Below are positions 16,865 through 25,110 of a stretch of 64,000 nucleotides of DNA, in pieces. Every line of letters starts with the position of its first letter. Within the stretch, counting starts at the first letter, position 1. The notes beneath the pieces were generated by a model that made no database searches, was not told the origin of the DNA, and was given only the letters and a program-made list of their open reading frames with translations. The stretch spans positions 20,516-84,515 of the forward strand of contig JAEFAE010000003.1 of NCBI GenBank assembly GCA_016291135.1, written 5' to 3'. The translations under genes and the position numbers were made by a program. Source of the stretch: Bacteroidales bacterium. Lineage in GTDB: Bacteria > Bacteroidota > Bacteroidia > Bacteroidales > F082.

Positions 16865-17803
16865 TTGGACACTTCCTCCGTTACCGGTGCGCCCAGGAGG
16901 CTATTCCGAAGGGTTTTGAAAGTCCTGCTGGGCTTGCTTTTTGTGGTGTCGGCGGTCCTGAAAATCGTTGACATGGATCCCTTCGAGATCTATGTGTACA
17001 GCTATGGATTCTTTAGCCTAAATGTCAGTCTTGTGGTGGCGCGTCTTGCCATCGTCCTTGAATTGGTATTGGGCATTGCCTTGATTCTCAACTGGTTCCA
17101 TAAGTTGATCTGGTGGGGGAGCTTGTTGATGTTGTTGGGCTATACCGGGTTGATGGTCTATGCCTTGCTCCAGGGGCGGACCGACCACTGCCATTGCTTT
17201 GGCGACATTTTGCGCTTCGATCCCCTGCAGTCCTTGATCAAGAACCTGGTGTTGTTGCTTTGGTTGGCCTTGCTCTATCCGCTGAAGGGGCGGGGCTTTC
17301 GAGGGCAATGGCTGGCACTGTTGGGGTTGTCCCTTGCCTGTGCCTGTGCCGTCTTTGTGGTGTCGCCGCCCGACTTCCTGTTGCACAGTGAATCGGAGGG
17401 ACGTCAAGTCGATCCCGAGCGGTTGGAAACGATGCTCAGGCAATCTCCTTTGGCGGCACAACGACTCGACGAGGGCAAGAAGGTGGTGGGTGTCTTTTCG
17501 GCCGGTTGTGCGCTTTGCAGGATGACGGCTCGCAAGTTGAGCCTGATGCAGGCGTTCCATGGCTTCCCGGAGCAGGATGTCTGCTATGTCTTCATGGGAA
17601 AAGAGGCCGATGTGGAGGCTTTTTATGAAGCCGCAGAGTCTGCCAAGTTTCCTTTCGTGGTGATGGACAATCCGCTTCCGTTGCTTAAATTGGTCGATGG
17701 AAAGTTCCCTACGGTGTTGCTGTTGGAGGAGGGACGCGTGGTGCAGTTGTTCGGGTTCCGCGATCTGGATGAGACAGCGATAAAAAAATTCTTTGCCGAG
17801 TGA
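16865..17803 (+). CDS. MauE/DoxX-like membrane protein fused to a C-terminal redox domain
   Basis: A 312-aa protein with two parts. Residues 15-165 hold four to five hydrophobic helices like MauE/DoxX proteins, including HCHCFG (residues 108-113), the position of the family's cysteine motif. Residues 175-312 look like a thioredoxin-type domain: VVGVFSAGCALCRMTARK with Cys215 and Cys218, then FPFVVMDN and FPTVLLLEEGRVVQLFGF. The start is TTG at 16865; no ATG lies before the first conserved helix, so the non-ATG start is supported, though a GTG/TTG further in is possible. A transmembrane disulfide relay is the inferred role. Confidence 0.7.
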   Translation: MDTSSVTGAPRRLFRRVLKVLLGLLFVVSAVLKIVDMDPFEIYVYSYGFFSLNVSLVVARLAIVLELVLGIALILNWFHKLIWWGSLLMLLGYTGLMVYALLQGRTDHCHCFGDILRFDPLQSLIKNLVLLLWLALLYPLKGRGFRGQWLALLGLSLACACAVFVVSPPDFLLHSESEGRQVDPERLETMLRQSPLAAQRLDEGKKVVGVFSAGCALCRMTARKLSLMQAFHGFPEQDVCYVFMGKEADVEAFYEAAESAKFPFVVMDNPLPLLKLVDGKFPTVLLLEEGRVVQLFGFRDLDETAIKKFFAE

Positions 17804-17824
17804 TTTTGGTCTCGGATTAATCAT

Positions 17825-17832
17825 TACATTTG
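17825..17832 (+). promoter_or_regulatory. -7 box (TACATTTG) of the DUF1846 gene
   Basis: TACATTTG is followed 9 nt later by the ATG at 17842, implying a leader of only several nt, and rules out the track start at 17830. Confidence 0.55.
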
Positions 17833-17841
17833 CAATCCGTT

Positions 17842-19305
17842 ATGAAATACGGATTTGACAACGACAAGTATCTAAAGATACAATCCGAACACATCCGCGA
17901 ACGGATCGGACAGTTCGGCAACAAGCTTTACCTGGAACTGGGGGGTAAGCTCTTCGACGACCACCACGCCAGCCGCGTGTTACCCGGTTTCCAACCCGAC
18001 AGCAAGCTTCGCATGCTCCAGAATCTCAGCGACAGTGCCGAGATCGTCATCGTCATCAGCGCCACCGACATCGAGAAGAACAAGATGCGCAACGATTTGG
18101 GCATCACATACGACGTTGACGTTCTCCGTCTTCGCAATGAGTTCCAGAAACGCGGATTCTTGGTGAGTAGTGTGGTGATCACCCATTTCAACGGTCAGCA
18201 GAGCGCCGTGTCGTTCCGCAACCGCTTGGAGCATCTGGGCATCAAGGCCTACTATCACTATCTGATCGACGGCTATCCCCACAACGTATCGCTGATCGAT
18301 TCCGACGAGGGATTCGGTAAGAACGACTATGTGGAGACCACACGGCCTTTGGTCATCGTCACGGCGCCTGGTCCGGGTAGCGGCAAGATGGCCGTGTGTC
18401 TCAGCCAGCTCTACAACGAGCAGAAGCGGGGCATTCATGCGGGCTATGCCAAGTTCGAGACCTTCCCTGTTTGGAGCCTGCCCTTGAAGCACCCTGTCAA
18501 CATGGCCTACGAGGCGGCTACCGCCGACCTCAACGACGTGAACATGATCGACCCCTTCCATCTGGATGCCTACGGCGAGGTGGCCGTCAACTACAACCGC
18601 GACATCGAGATCTTCCCGGTGCTGCAGGCCCTCTTCGAGGGCATCTATGGAACCTGCCCGTACAAGTCGCCGACCGACATGGGCGTCAACATGGTAGGGT
18701 TCTGCATCAGCGACGATGCCGTCTGCAGCAAGGCGGCCAAGGACGAGATCATCCGCCGTTACTTCACGGCCCTGAATAACATGGCTGAAGGTGGTTGCAA
18801 CGAGAATGAGGTCAAGAAGATCAAGATGTTGCTCAAGCAGGCCCAGATCACGGTCGAGGACCGCCCTTGTGTTGTCGCCGCTCGCGAACGCAAGCAGCGT
18901 AGTGGCGTGGATTGTACCGCCATCGAGTTGGAAGACGGGACGATCATCACCGCCGAAACCAGCGCCTTGTTGGGGCCCAGCGCTGCCTTGATCCTGAATG
19001 CCACCAAGTATCTCGCTGGCGTGGAACACGATATCAAGTTGATCCCGCAATACATGATCGAACCCATCCAGAAGACCAAAGTGGAGTATCTCAGGGGCAA
19101 CAACCCGCGACTGCATACCGACGAGGTGCTGATTGCCCTTTCGGTGTTGAGCCCCGACGACGAGAAATGCCGCAAGGCTTTGGAGGTCTTGCCCCGGTTG
19201 GGAGGCTGCCAGGTGCATTCCACGGTGATGCTCAGCGAAGTGGATCGGAAGATCTTCAGCAAGTTGGGAGTGGGGTTGACCTGCGACCCGGTCAGGAAAA
19301 GATGA
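17842..19305 (+). CDS. DUF1846 family protein
   Basis: A 487-aa soluble protein of the DUF1846 family. Recognisable stretches are YLKIQSEHIRERIGQFGNKLYLELGGKLFDDHHASRVLPGF at the N-terminus, APGPGSGKMAVCLSQLYNE near residue 178 (a glycine-rich loop followed by Lys, possibly nucleotide-binding) and PTDMGVNMVGFCI. Structures are known for the family, but no agreed function. The length is normal. It stands alone with its own promoter and ends in a strong terminator. Confidence 0.9.
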   Translation: MKYGFDNDKYLKIQSEHIRERIGQFGNKLYLELGGKLFDDHHASRVLPGFQPDSKLRMLQNLSDSAEIVIVISATDIEKNKMRNDLGITYDVDVLRLRNEFQKRGFLVSSVVITHFNGQQSAVSFRNRLEHLGIKAYYHYLIDGYPHNVSLIDSDEGFGKNDYVETTRPLVIVTAPGPGSGKMAVCLSQLYNEQKRGIHAGYAKFETFPVWSLPLKHPVNMAYEAATADLNDVNMIDPFHLDAYGEVAVNYNRDIEIFPVLQALFEGIYGTCPYKSPTDMGVNMVGFCISDDAVCSKAAKDEIIRRYFTALNNMAEGGCNENEVKKIKMLLKQAQITVEDRPCVVAARERKQRSGVDCTAIELEDGTIITAETSALLGPSAALILNATKYLAGVEHDIKLIPQYMIEPIQKTKVEYLRGNNPRLHTDEVLIALSVLSPDDEKCRKALEVLPRLGGCQVHSTVMLSEVDRKIFSKLGVGLTCDPVRKR

Positions 19306-19336
19306 AAAAGCCCCGCGGCAACGCCGCGGGGCTTTT
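19306..19336. terminator. Bidirectional intrinsic terminator
   Basis: AAAAGCCCCGCGGC-aac-GCCGCGGGGCTTTT lies between the converging DUF1846 gene and galactose operon. The A and T arms allow use from both sides. Confidence 0.88.
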
Positions 19337-19356
19337 CGTTTCAGACGCACAGTGGC

Positions 19357-20646
19357 TTAATCCACCACGATGTCCTTGTTGACGTTCTTCGAACCCCAGA
19401 GGGCGTAGAACAGCAGGAAGGCCAAGCCGGCCACGATGACCCAGTAGCTGGGCAGGTAACCCGTGCCACCCAGGCCGTCGACGATGGCGTTCTGGAGCAG
19501 GGGCAGGATACCGCCGCCGCAGACCAGGGCCATGAAGATACCCGAGGCTTTTTCCGTGTATTTGCCCAAACCTTCCACGGCCAGGTTGAAGATGCCGCCC
19601 CACATCACCGAGGTGCAGAGGCCGATGCAAACCAGGAAGGCCGCGTTGAGCGGGATGCGCTCGAGGCCGAATCCCTTGGCACCGTTGAAGGCGGGGAACT
19701 TCACCATGGTCTGCGGACCGAATATGGCCAGCAGCGTCAGGATGATGCCCACCAGCGAGACCACGGTGAGCATGGCCTTGGCCGATACCTTGTTGCCAAT
19801 GATGCCACCGACGAGACGACCGATCAGCATCATGAACCAGTAGGTGGCGGCCACTGAGCCGGCGACCGCTTCGGCGTTGACCCCGGCACCCAGCACGTTG
19901 AGCTCAGGGTTCTGCAACCATTTGTTGAGGATGTTCGGGATGCCTACCTCAACACCCACATAGATGAAGATGGCGATGGCGCCCAGTACGAAGTGGCGGA
20001 AAGCCATGGGGCCTTTTCCGTCCTTGGCCTTTTCCACGGTCTGCTTCTCATTCTCGGGGATCTTGGTCAGGGAAATCACCAGGAAGCCGAGGGCGAAGAT
20101 GGCCAGGGCGGCATACATCAGCGGGAACACATCGCTGATCTTGGCATCGACGATGCTGGGGATCAACAGACCCGTGATGATAATGACGGCGGTGCCGCAC
20201 AAGGAGTTGAAGGTGCCGCCGATCTGGATGAGCTGGTTGCCCTTGTTGCCGCCACCGCCCAGCTTGTTGAGCATGGGGTTGACCACCGTGTTGAGGAGGC
20301 ACATGCTGAAGCCGGCCACGAAAGCGCCGAGCAGGTAGACGCCGAAGCTGCCGATGTAGCCCGAGAGCGTTTGGATGGCGACGCCGATGAAGCCTACGGT
20401 GACAGCCACCAAGGCGGTCTTCTTATAGCCCTTCTTCTGAAGGAGGTTGCCGGCGGGGATGCCCATCACCGCGTAGGCGATGAAGTTGGCGAAGACGCCC
20501 AGGGTACCTTGCCAGTTGGGAATGTTGAACTGGTTCTTGAGGATGTCGCCCATGGGCGAGGCCAGGTTGGTAACAAAGGAGATCATGCCGAAAAGCAGGA
20601 TCATCACAATGATCGGGATGGTGTAGTTCTGTTTGTTTTCTGTCAT
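19357..20646 (-). CDS. MFS sugar transporter (glucose/galactose type)
   Basis: A 429-aa major facilitator with about twelve membrane helices, resembling the FucP/GluP sugar:proton symporters (FGMISFVTNLASPMGDILKNQF at the start, FVAGFSMCLLNTVVNPMLNKLG mid-chain, TSVMWGGIFNLAVEGLGKYT late). It is the last gene of a galactose operon, and its ATG overlaps the galM stop as ATGA. Galactose or glucose uptake is the natural reading of the context. Confidence 0.88.
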   Translation of the reverse strand: MTENKQNYTIPIIVMILLFGMISFVTNLASPMGDILKNQFNIPNWQGTLGVFANFIAYAVMGIPAGNLLQKKGYKKTALVAVTVGFIGVAIQTLSGYIGSFGVYLLGAFVAGFSMCLLNTVVNPMLNKLGGGGNKGNQLIQIGGTFNSLCGTAVIIITGLLIPSIVDAKISDVFPLMYAALAIFALGFLVISLTKIPENEKQTVEKAKDGKGPMAFRHFVLGAIAIFIYVGVEVGIPNILNKWLQNPELNVLGAGVNAEAVAGSVAATYWFMMLIGRLVGGIIGNKVSAKAMLTVVSLVGIILTLLAIFGPQTMVKFPAFNGAKGFGLERIPLNAAFLVCIGLCTSVMWGGIFNLAVEGLGKYTEKASGIFMALVCGGGILPLLQNAIVDGLGGTGYLPSYWVIVAGLAFLLFYALWGSKNVNKDIVVD

Positions 20647-21698
20647 ATTGTAGAGAATTTAAAGATAATGATTTCCTTGTATTCTTCGCCCGGACGGAGG
20701 AAGGTGTTCGGGAAGTTGGGCTTGTTGGGCGCGTCGGGGAGGGCCTGGCACTCCAGCGCCACGCCTTCGTAGTCGTGATAGACATGGCCGTTCTTGCCTT
20801 GCGGGCAGCCGCTAAGCCAGTTGCCGGTATAGACCTGCACGCCAGGTTGGGTGGTGTAGAGCTGGACCATGCGGCCGGTGCCTTCATGAGAGAGGGTAGC
20901 GGCGAGGTTGAGTTTGTCTTTGCCCAGGTTGTCGAGTACCCAGCAGCTGTCGTAGCCTTTGCCATTGACCAGGGCAGGGAAGGGCTCCCGGATGTCGCGC
21001 CCGATGCGCTTGCCTTCGGTGAAGTCCATGGGGGTACCGGCCACGGGGGCAATCTCGCCGGTGGTGATGAGCTCCTCGGTGGCAGGCAGCCAGCGCGAGG
21101 CGTTCAGCTGAAGCTGGTGGTCGAGGATGTCGCCCTGGCCTTCGCCCTTCAGATTGAAATAGGTGTGGTTGGTCAGGTTGACCACGGTGGTGGCGGTGGT
21201 CCAGGCACCGAGGCGGAGGTTGAGCTCGTTCTCGTCGTTGAGGGTATAACGCGCCTTGGCGACCAGCTCCCCAGGATAGCCCGCCTCGCCGTCGGCGCTG
21301 AGGTAGGTGAACACCACACTCTCGCCTTCGATGCGGCTGGCCCATTTCTGGTTGGCGAAGCCGATGCGTCCGCCGTGGAGGTGATGCTTGCCGTCGCCGG
21401 TGTTCAGGTCGAGTTGGTATTCCGTCTCGTCGATCTTGAACCGGCCGCCTGCAATGCGGTTGGCAAACCGTCCGGGCACCTTGCCGGCACAAGGGCCGTC
21501 GCCATAGTATGACAGCGGGTCGGGATAGCCCAGGACGATGTCGTCCATCTTGCCGTTGCGATCCGGAGTCAGGATGCTGACGATGCCGGCGCCGATGTCG
21601 CAGAGCTGTACCTGGATGCCGTTGCCGTTGGTCATCGTATATAGCTTGATCTCTTTGCCGTCGGGGCTGAGGCCCCAGGTCTTGACTTCAATATTCAT
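20643..21698 (-). CDS. galM: Aldose 1-epimerase (galactose mutarotase)
   Basis: A 351-aa mutarotase that converts beta-D-galactose to the alpha form for galactokinase. Active-site motifs are visible: GRFANRI, the HHLHGG histidine, NLTNHTYFNL with the general-acid His, and the C-terminal GVALECQALPDAPN with the catalytic Glu. No signal peptide is seen, so it is cytoplasmic, unlike secreted Bacteroides forms. It is coupled to the transporter by a 4-bp overlap and follows the nucleotidyltransferase by 27 nt. Confidence 0.95.
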   Translation of the reverse strand: MNIEVKTWGLSPDGKEIKLYTMTNGNGIQVQLCDIGAGIVSILTPDRNGKMDDIVLGYPDPLSYYGDGPCAGKVPGRFANRIAGGRFKIDETEYQLDLNTGDGKHHLHGGRIGFANQKWASRIEGESVVFTYLSADGEAGYPGELVAKARYTLNDENELNLRLGAWTTATTVVNLTNHTYFNLKGEGQGDILDHQLQLNASRWLPATEELITTGEIAPVAGTPMDFTEGKRIGRDIREPFPALVNGKGYDSCWVLDNLGKDKLNLAATLSHEGTGRMVQLYTTQPGVQVYTGNWLSGCPQGKNGHVYHDYEGVALECQALPDAPNKPNFPNTFLRPGEEYKEIIIFKFSTI

Positions 21699-21725
21699 AG
21701 GTGTATGCTATTTGTGCTTGTCTTT

Positions 21726-22631
21726 TTATCCCCACAGTTGTTCCGGATAGACGCCTTGCTCGATGCGTTCTCGGATCTTGCGCATCACCTCGGGCTTGTC
21801 TTCCTTGTAGGTGACGCCAAACCAGGAAGCGTCGCTCGAGAGCACCTTGAGTTTGGCGCTGCCGTCGTGGATGGCGTTGTTGACCATCAAGGGGATGAAG
21901 AACTCCGCCTTGATGTTGGTTTGGGCGGGGCCTTTCAGGAATTCGACGAAGCCTTTCTCGGAATAGGCGAAGAAGTCGGGGGTGAAGCCGAAGAAGTTCA
22001 TCGACACCAGGGAGTCCATGTCGAGCGGATGACTGCCCGTCTCGTCGGTGTAGGCAGCGCCGCCGTCTTCGGTATGGCCGATGGCGGTGCGCTCCACGAT
22101 GGTTTGGAGATAGTCGTCCTTGTCGGCGGTGCAGATGCCGCGGCTCACGGTGCCGTAGTCCGACATGGTGTTGCGCAGCTTGTAGGCCACCATGCTGTAG
22201 GCTCCGGTCTTGTCCTCGCATGCCATGAGATAGCGGGCCATCACCTCGTAGGCTTCCTTGCCGTAGAAGTCGTCGGCGTTGATGGCGGCGAAAGGCTCGT
22301 GGATCACGTCCTTGGCCATGAGTACGGCGTGGCAGGTGCCCCAAGGCTTCACGCGCCCTTCGGGCACGCTGAATCCCTCCGGCAGCTTGTCAAGCGACTG
22401 ATAGACGTATTCGACGGGGATGCCATATTTTTCGGTGTTGTTGACTTTCTTGAATGCCTCGGCGAAATCTTCGCGGATCACGAAGACGACCTTGCCGAAG
22501 CCGGCGCGTTTGGCGTCGAAAATGGAATAGTCCAGGATGGCCTCGTTGTTGGGGCCGACGCCGTCCATCTGCTTGAGGGCCCCATAGCGGGAGCCCATGC
22601 CGGCGGCCAATACTAATAAGGTGGGTTGCAT
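21726..22631 (-). CDS. Sugar-1-phosphate nucleotidyltransferase in the galactose operon
   Basis: A 301-aa nucleotidyltransferase of the GT-A-like NTP_transferase fold. The N-terminus has LLVLAAGMGSRYGALKQMDGVGPNNEAILDYSIFDA (a variant of the GxGxRxxPLTxxxPK motif), and FAAINADDFYG carries the metal-binding aspartates near residue 120. The ATG at 22631 is used; the track extension runs into galK. It lies 25 nt after galK and 27 nt before galM. No GalT is present in this operon, so this enzyme may convert galactose-1-phosphate to UDP-galactose; glucose-1-phosphate or another sugar phosphate is equally possible on sequence alone. Confidence 0.82.
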   Translation of the reverse strand: MQPTLLVLAAGMGSRYGALKQMDGVGPNNEAILDYSIFDAKRAGFGKVVFVIREDFAEAFKKVNNTEKYGIPVEYVYQSLDKLPEGFSVPEGRVKPWGTCHAVLMAKDVIHEPFAAINADDFYGKEAYEVMARYLMACEDKTGAYSMVAYKLRNTMSDYGTVSRGICTADKDDYLQTIVERTAIGHTEDGGAAYTDETGSHPLDMDSLVSMNFFGFTPDFFAYSEKGFVEFLKGPAQTNIKAEFFIPLMVNNAIHDGSAKLKVLSSDASWFGVTYKEDKPEVMRKIRERIEQGVYPEQLWG

Positions 22632-22656
22632 ATTGTTGGAAATTAAATGTCTTTCG

Positions 22657-23808
22657 TTAGCAGGATAGTTTGCGGGCACCATCGGAGATGACGACGTCGT
22701 ACACCTTGGGTTCGTGGCCGAAGCGGGCGGCGAATTTCTCCTTGGCGGTGGCGATGAAGGCATCGTAAAGGTCTTCCTTCACGAGGTTGATGGTGCAGCC
22801 GCCGAAGCCACCGCCCATCACACGGGAGCCGGTGACCCCACATTGCTTGGCGAGGTCGTTGAGGAAGTCGAGTTCTTCGCAGCTGACCTCATAGAGCTTG
22901 CTCATGCCGTAGTGGGTGCCGTACATACGGTCGCCAACGGTCTCATAATCACCTTCTTCCAAGGCATCACACACATCGAGGACACGCTGCTTCTCACCGA
23001 TGACATATTCGGCACGCATGTAGTCCTCGGCAGGAATCTCCACATCGACTTCGTTGAGCATGGCCATGGTGGCGTCGCTGAGGTACTTCACCTCGGGATG
23101 GTGTTTGGCGATATGGGCGCAGGCGTTCTCGCACGACTCGCGACGGCGGTTGTAGGCCGATGAGGCAAGCTCATGCTTCACCACGGTATCGAGCAATACC
23201 AGCTTGTAGCCCTTGGGGTTGAAGGGGAAATACTCGAACTCCATGGTGGCACAGTTGAGGCGCATCAGATGGCCGGCCTTGCCGAACAGCGAGGCGAACT
23301 GGTCCATGATGCCGCATTTCACCCCGACGTAGTGGTGCTCGGTGGCCTGACCGATGCGGGCCAGCTCAAACTTGTCGATGCCAAGATGAAGCATCTCGTT
23401 GAGGGCGAAGGTGTAAGTGCTTTCCAAAGCGGCCGACGATGACATCCCAGCACCGATCGGTACATTGCCATAAAAGACGGTGTCAAAACCTTCAAGCTGG
23501 TAGCCTCGTTTGAGGATCTCGCGGCACAGGCCGAAGAGGTAGTTGGCCCAGTGCAGATGAGGGTTGTCTTCTTCGTTCATGCCGAACTCGCAGTAGTCTT
23601 CCTTGTCGATGGAGTAGGCCCGTACCCGGTCCGTCCCGTTGAGTCGGATGGCGGCATAGATGCCTTTGTCGATGGCGCCGGGGAATACGAAGCCCCCGTT
23701 GTAGTCTGTGTGTTCACCGATGAGGTTGATGCGTCCCGGTGAGGTATAGACGCTGCAATCCTGTCCGAAGCGTTCGGAGAAGATGCGTTTGAGTTGAGTG
23801 ATATCCAT
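22657..23808 (-). CDS. galK: Galactokinase
   Basis: A 383-aa GHMP kinase that makes galactose-1-phosphate. The galactokinase signature GRINLIGEHTDYNGG is at residues 25-39, the ATP loop GNVPIGAGMSSSAALE at about 114-129, the catalytic Asp in CGIMDQFASLFG, and the third motif RVMGGGFGGCTINLV near the C-terminus. It heads the operon galK-nucleotidyltransferase-galM-MFS. The upstream -7 match is weak (TATCTTG at 23828-23834 on the reverse strand, one T short of the consensus), which could fit regulated expression. Confidence 0.97.
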   Translation of the reverse strand: MDITQLKRIFSERFGQDCSVYTSPGRINLIGEHTDYNGGFVFPGAIDKGIYAAIRLNGTDRVRAYSIDKEDYCEFGMNEEDNPHLHWANYLFGLCREILKRGYQLEGFDTVFYGNVPIGAGMSSSAALESTYTFALNEMLHLGIDKFELARIGQATEHHYVGVKCGIMDQFASLFGKAGHLMRLNCATMEFEYFPFNPKGYKLVLLDTVVKHELASSAYNRRRESCENACAHIAKHHPEVKYLSDATMAMLNEVDVEIPAEDYMRAEYVIGEKQRVLDVCDALEEGDYETVGDRMYGTHYGMSKLYEVSCEELDFLNDLAKQCGVTGSRVMGGGFGGCTINLVKEDLYDAFIATAKEKFAARFGHEPKVYDVVISDGARKLSC

Positions 23809-23923
23809 GGTGTGCGAATTAAGGGCGCAAGATACGAAAAATGTATGAATGAATAGATTTCTTCGAGATGTTTTTTAACCCCCTCTTTCATAAAAAGGTG
23901 AAGAATGTTTTGAGAGATTTGTT

Positions 23924-23931
23924 TAAATTTG
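23924..23931 (+). promoter_or_regulatory. -7 box (TAAATTTG) of the decayed M64 gene
   Basis: TAAATTTG lies 56 nt before the ATG at 23988. The promoter seems intact although the gene is broken. Confidence 0.5.
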
Positions 23932-23987
23932 CAACGCGAGAAAGGAGCTACCCGCGATTATTTAAAAATAATTAACAAATTGTTGTG

Positions 23988-25084
23988 ATGAAATAAGCCT
24001 TTATTTTTCTTTGTTTCATAGCGTTTTCATTGTTTTTGAGAGCGCAAAACGTTAGTTCTGAGCAGTATTTCCTTGATGAGGGATCGTTGCGTATGGATGT
24101 TTTCCAATGTGACAATTCCGAAAGCTCGCATTATGTGTTTGAGCGTTTCGTCATCGAACCTTATTTCGGTGGTTCCAAGGTCAATCTGATAGACCCTTTC
24201 AATTATGGGACCAACCGAATGAGAGTGATTGATGCACAAACCAATACAATCATCTATTCAAGAGGTTACAACACGTTGTTCCGTGAATGGCAAACCACCG
24301 AAGAAGCCATATTGATGGAACGCTGTTATGAAGAATCCGTGAGTGTTCCCTTGCCACGCAACGAGGCCTATATCATTCTCGAAATCAGGAATTTCGACGG
24401 TGTCTTTGAGGAAGTGTTCTCTAAGCTATATGAGCCCAACGAGATGTTTAACACCACCGAGCAGCGTTATGTGTTTCTGGTTCAGGATGTCATGGTCAAC
24501 GGCACGCCTGAAAGCAAGGTCGATATCGTGATTCTGCCCGAAGGTTATACCGCTGATGAGATGCCGCAGTTTCTGCAACATTGCCAGGATTTGGTCGATG
24601 TGTTTGCCCAGGAGGAACCGTTTGCAAGTCACATGGATGACTTCAATTTCCGCGCCGTGCTACGCCTAACACCAACCAGTACAACAATACGGTTGGCGCG
24701 TTTAGGGGTGGGGGGTATTTGTCGCAAGGCATGTATCGTCCCCAGCGAAACTGCATGATGCGCAATTATGCTCCTTTCTGTGCGGTGTGTTACAGGACCA
24801 TTGAAGCCGTGATCGAAGCACATTCCGATCATCCGGTTTCGGTAAGAGCAGAACACCTGATACCAGAATCATCGCTTCGCGTATGTCCTAATCCGGCCAC
24901 CGATTTTGTCGATGTCTTTGTGAATCAAAAAGATGGAATGGCGGAAATCATCGATATGAACGGAAAGGTGGTGATGTCGGTTCAACTCAAAAACGAGGTG
25001 AACAGGATTGTGATTAGCAACCTGCCTAATGGGATGTATGTGCTTCGTGCGAACGGTGAGTCGCGGAAATTTGTAAAACAATAA
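23988..25084 (+). pseudogene. Decayed M64 (IgA-type) metallopeptidase gene with T9SS tail
   Basis: Three lesions are visible. First, ATG AAA TAA: codon 3 is a stop, after which the frame continues as a signal peptide (AFIFLCFIAFSLFLRAQN). Second, the frame gives the M64 N-terminal domain (VPLPRNEAYIILEIRNFDG, VDIVILPEGYTADEM, DDFNFRAV) to about 24660 and then jumps to the extreme C-terminal part of the peptidase (NNTVGAFRGGGYLSQGMYRP, then APFCAVCYRTIE), so the catalytic middle with the zinc-binding HExxH is deleted. Third, the deletion also shifts the frame by two. The 3' part still encodes a T9SS sorting domain (VCPNPATDFVDVFV ... MYVLRANGESRKFVKQ). The intact gene would have been a secreted peptidase. 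Confidence 0.85.
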
Positions 25085-25110
25085 ACCGAAGACCACCAGA
25101 AAGGCAAGCG

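Noticed and set aside
17980-19350. 456-aa antisense open frame over the DUF1846 gene
   Set aside because: Runs into the terminator and mirrors the sense codon pattern; no recognisable domain.
24030-25084. Programmed frameshift in the M64 gene
   Set aside because: The catalytic domain is missing as well as the frame being shifted, and codon 3 is a stop, so decay explains it better than recoding.
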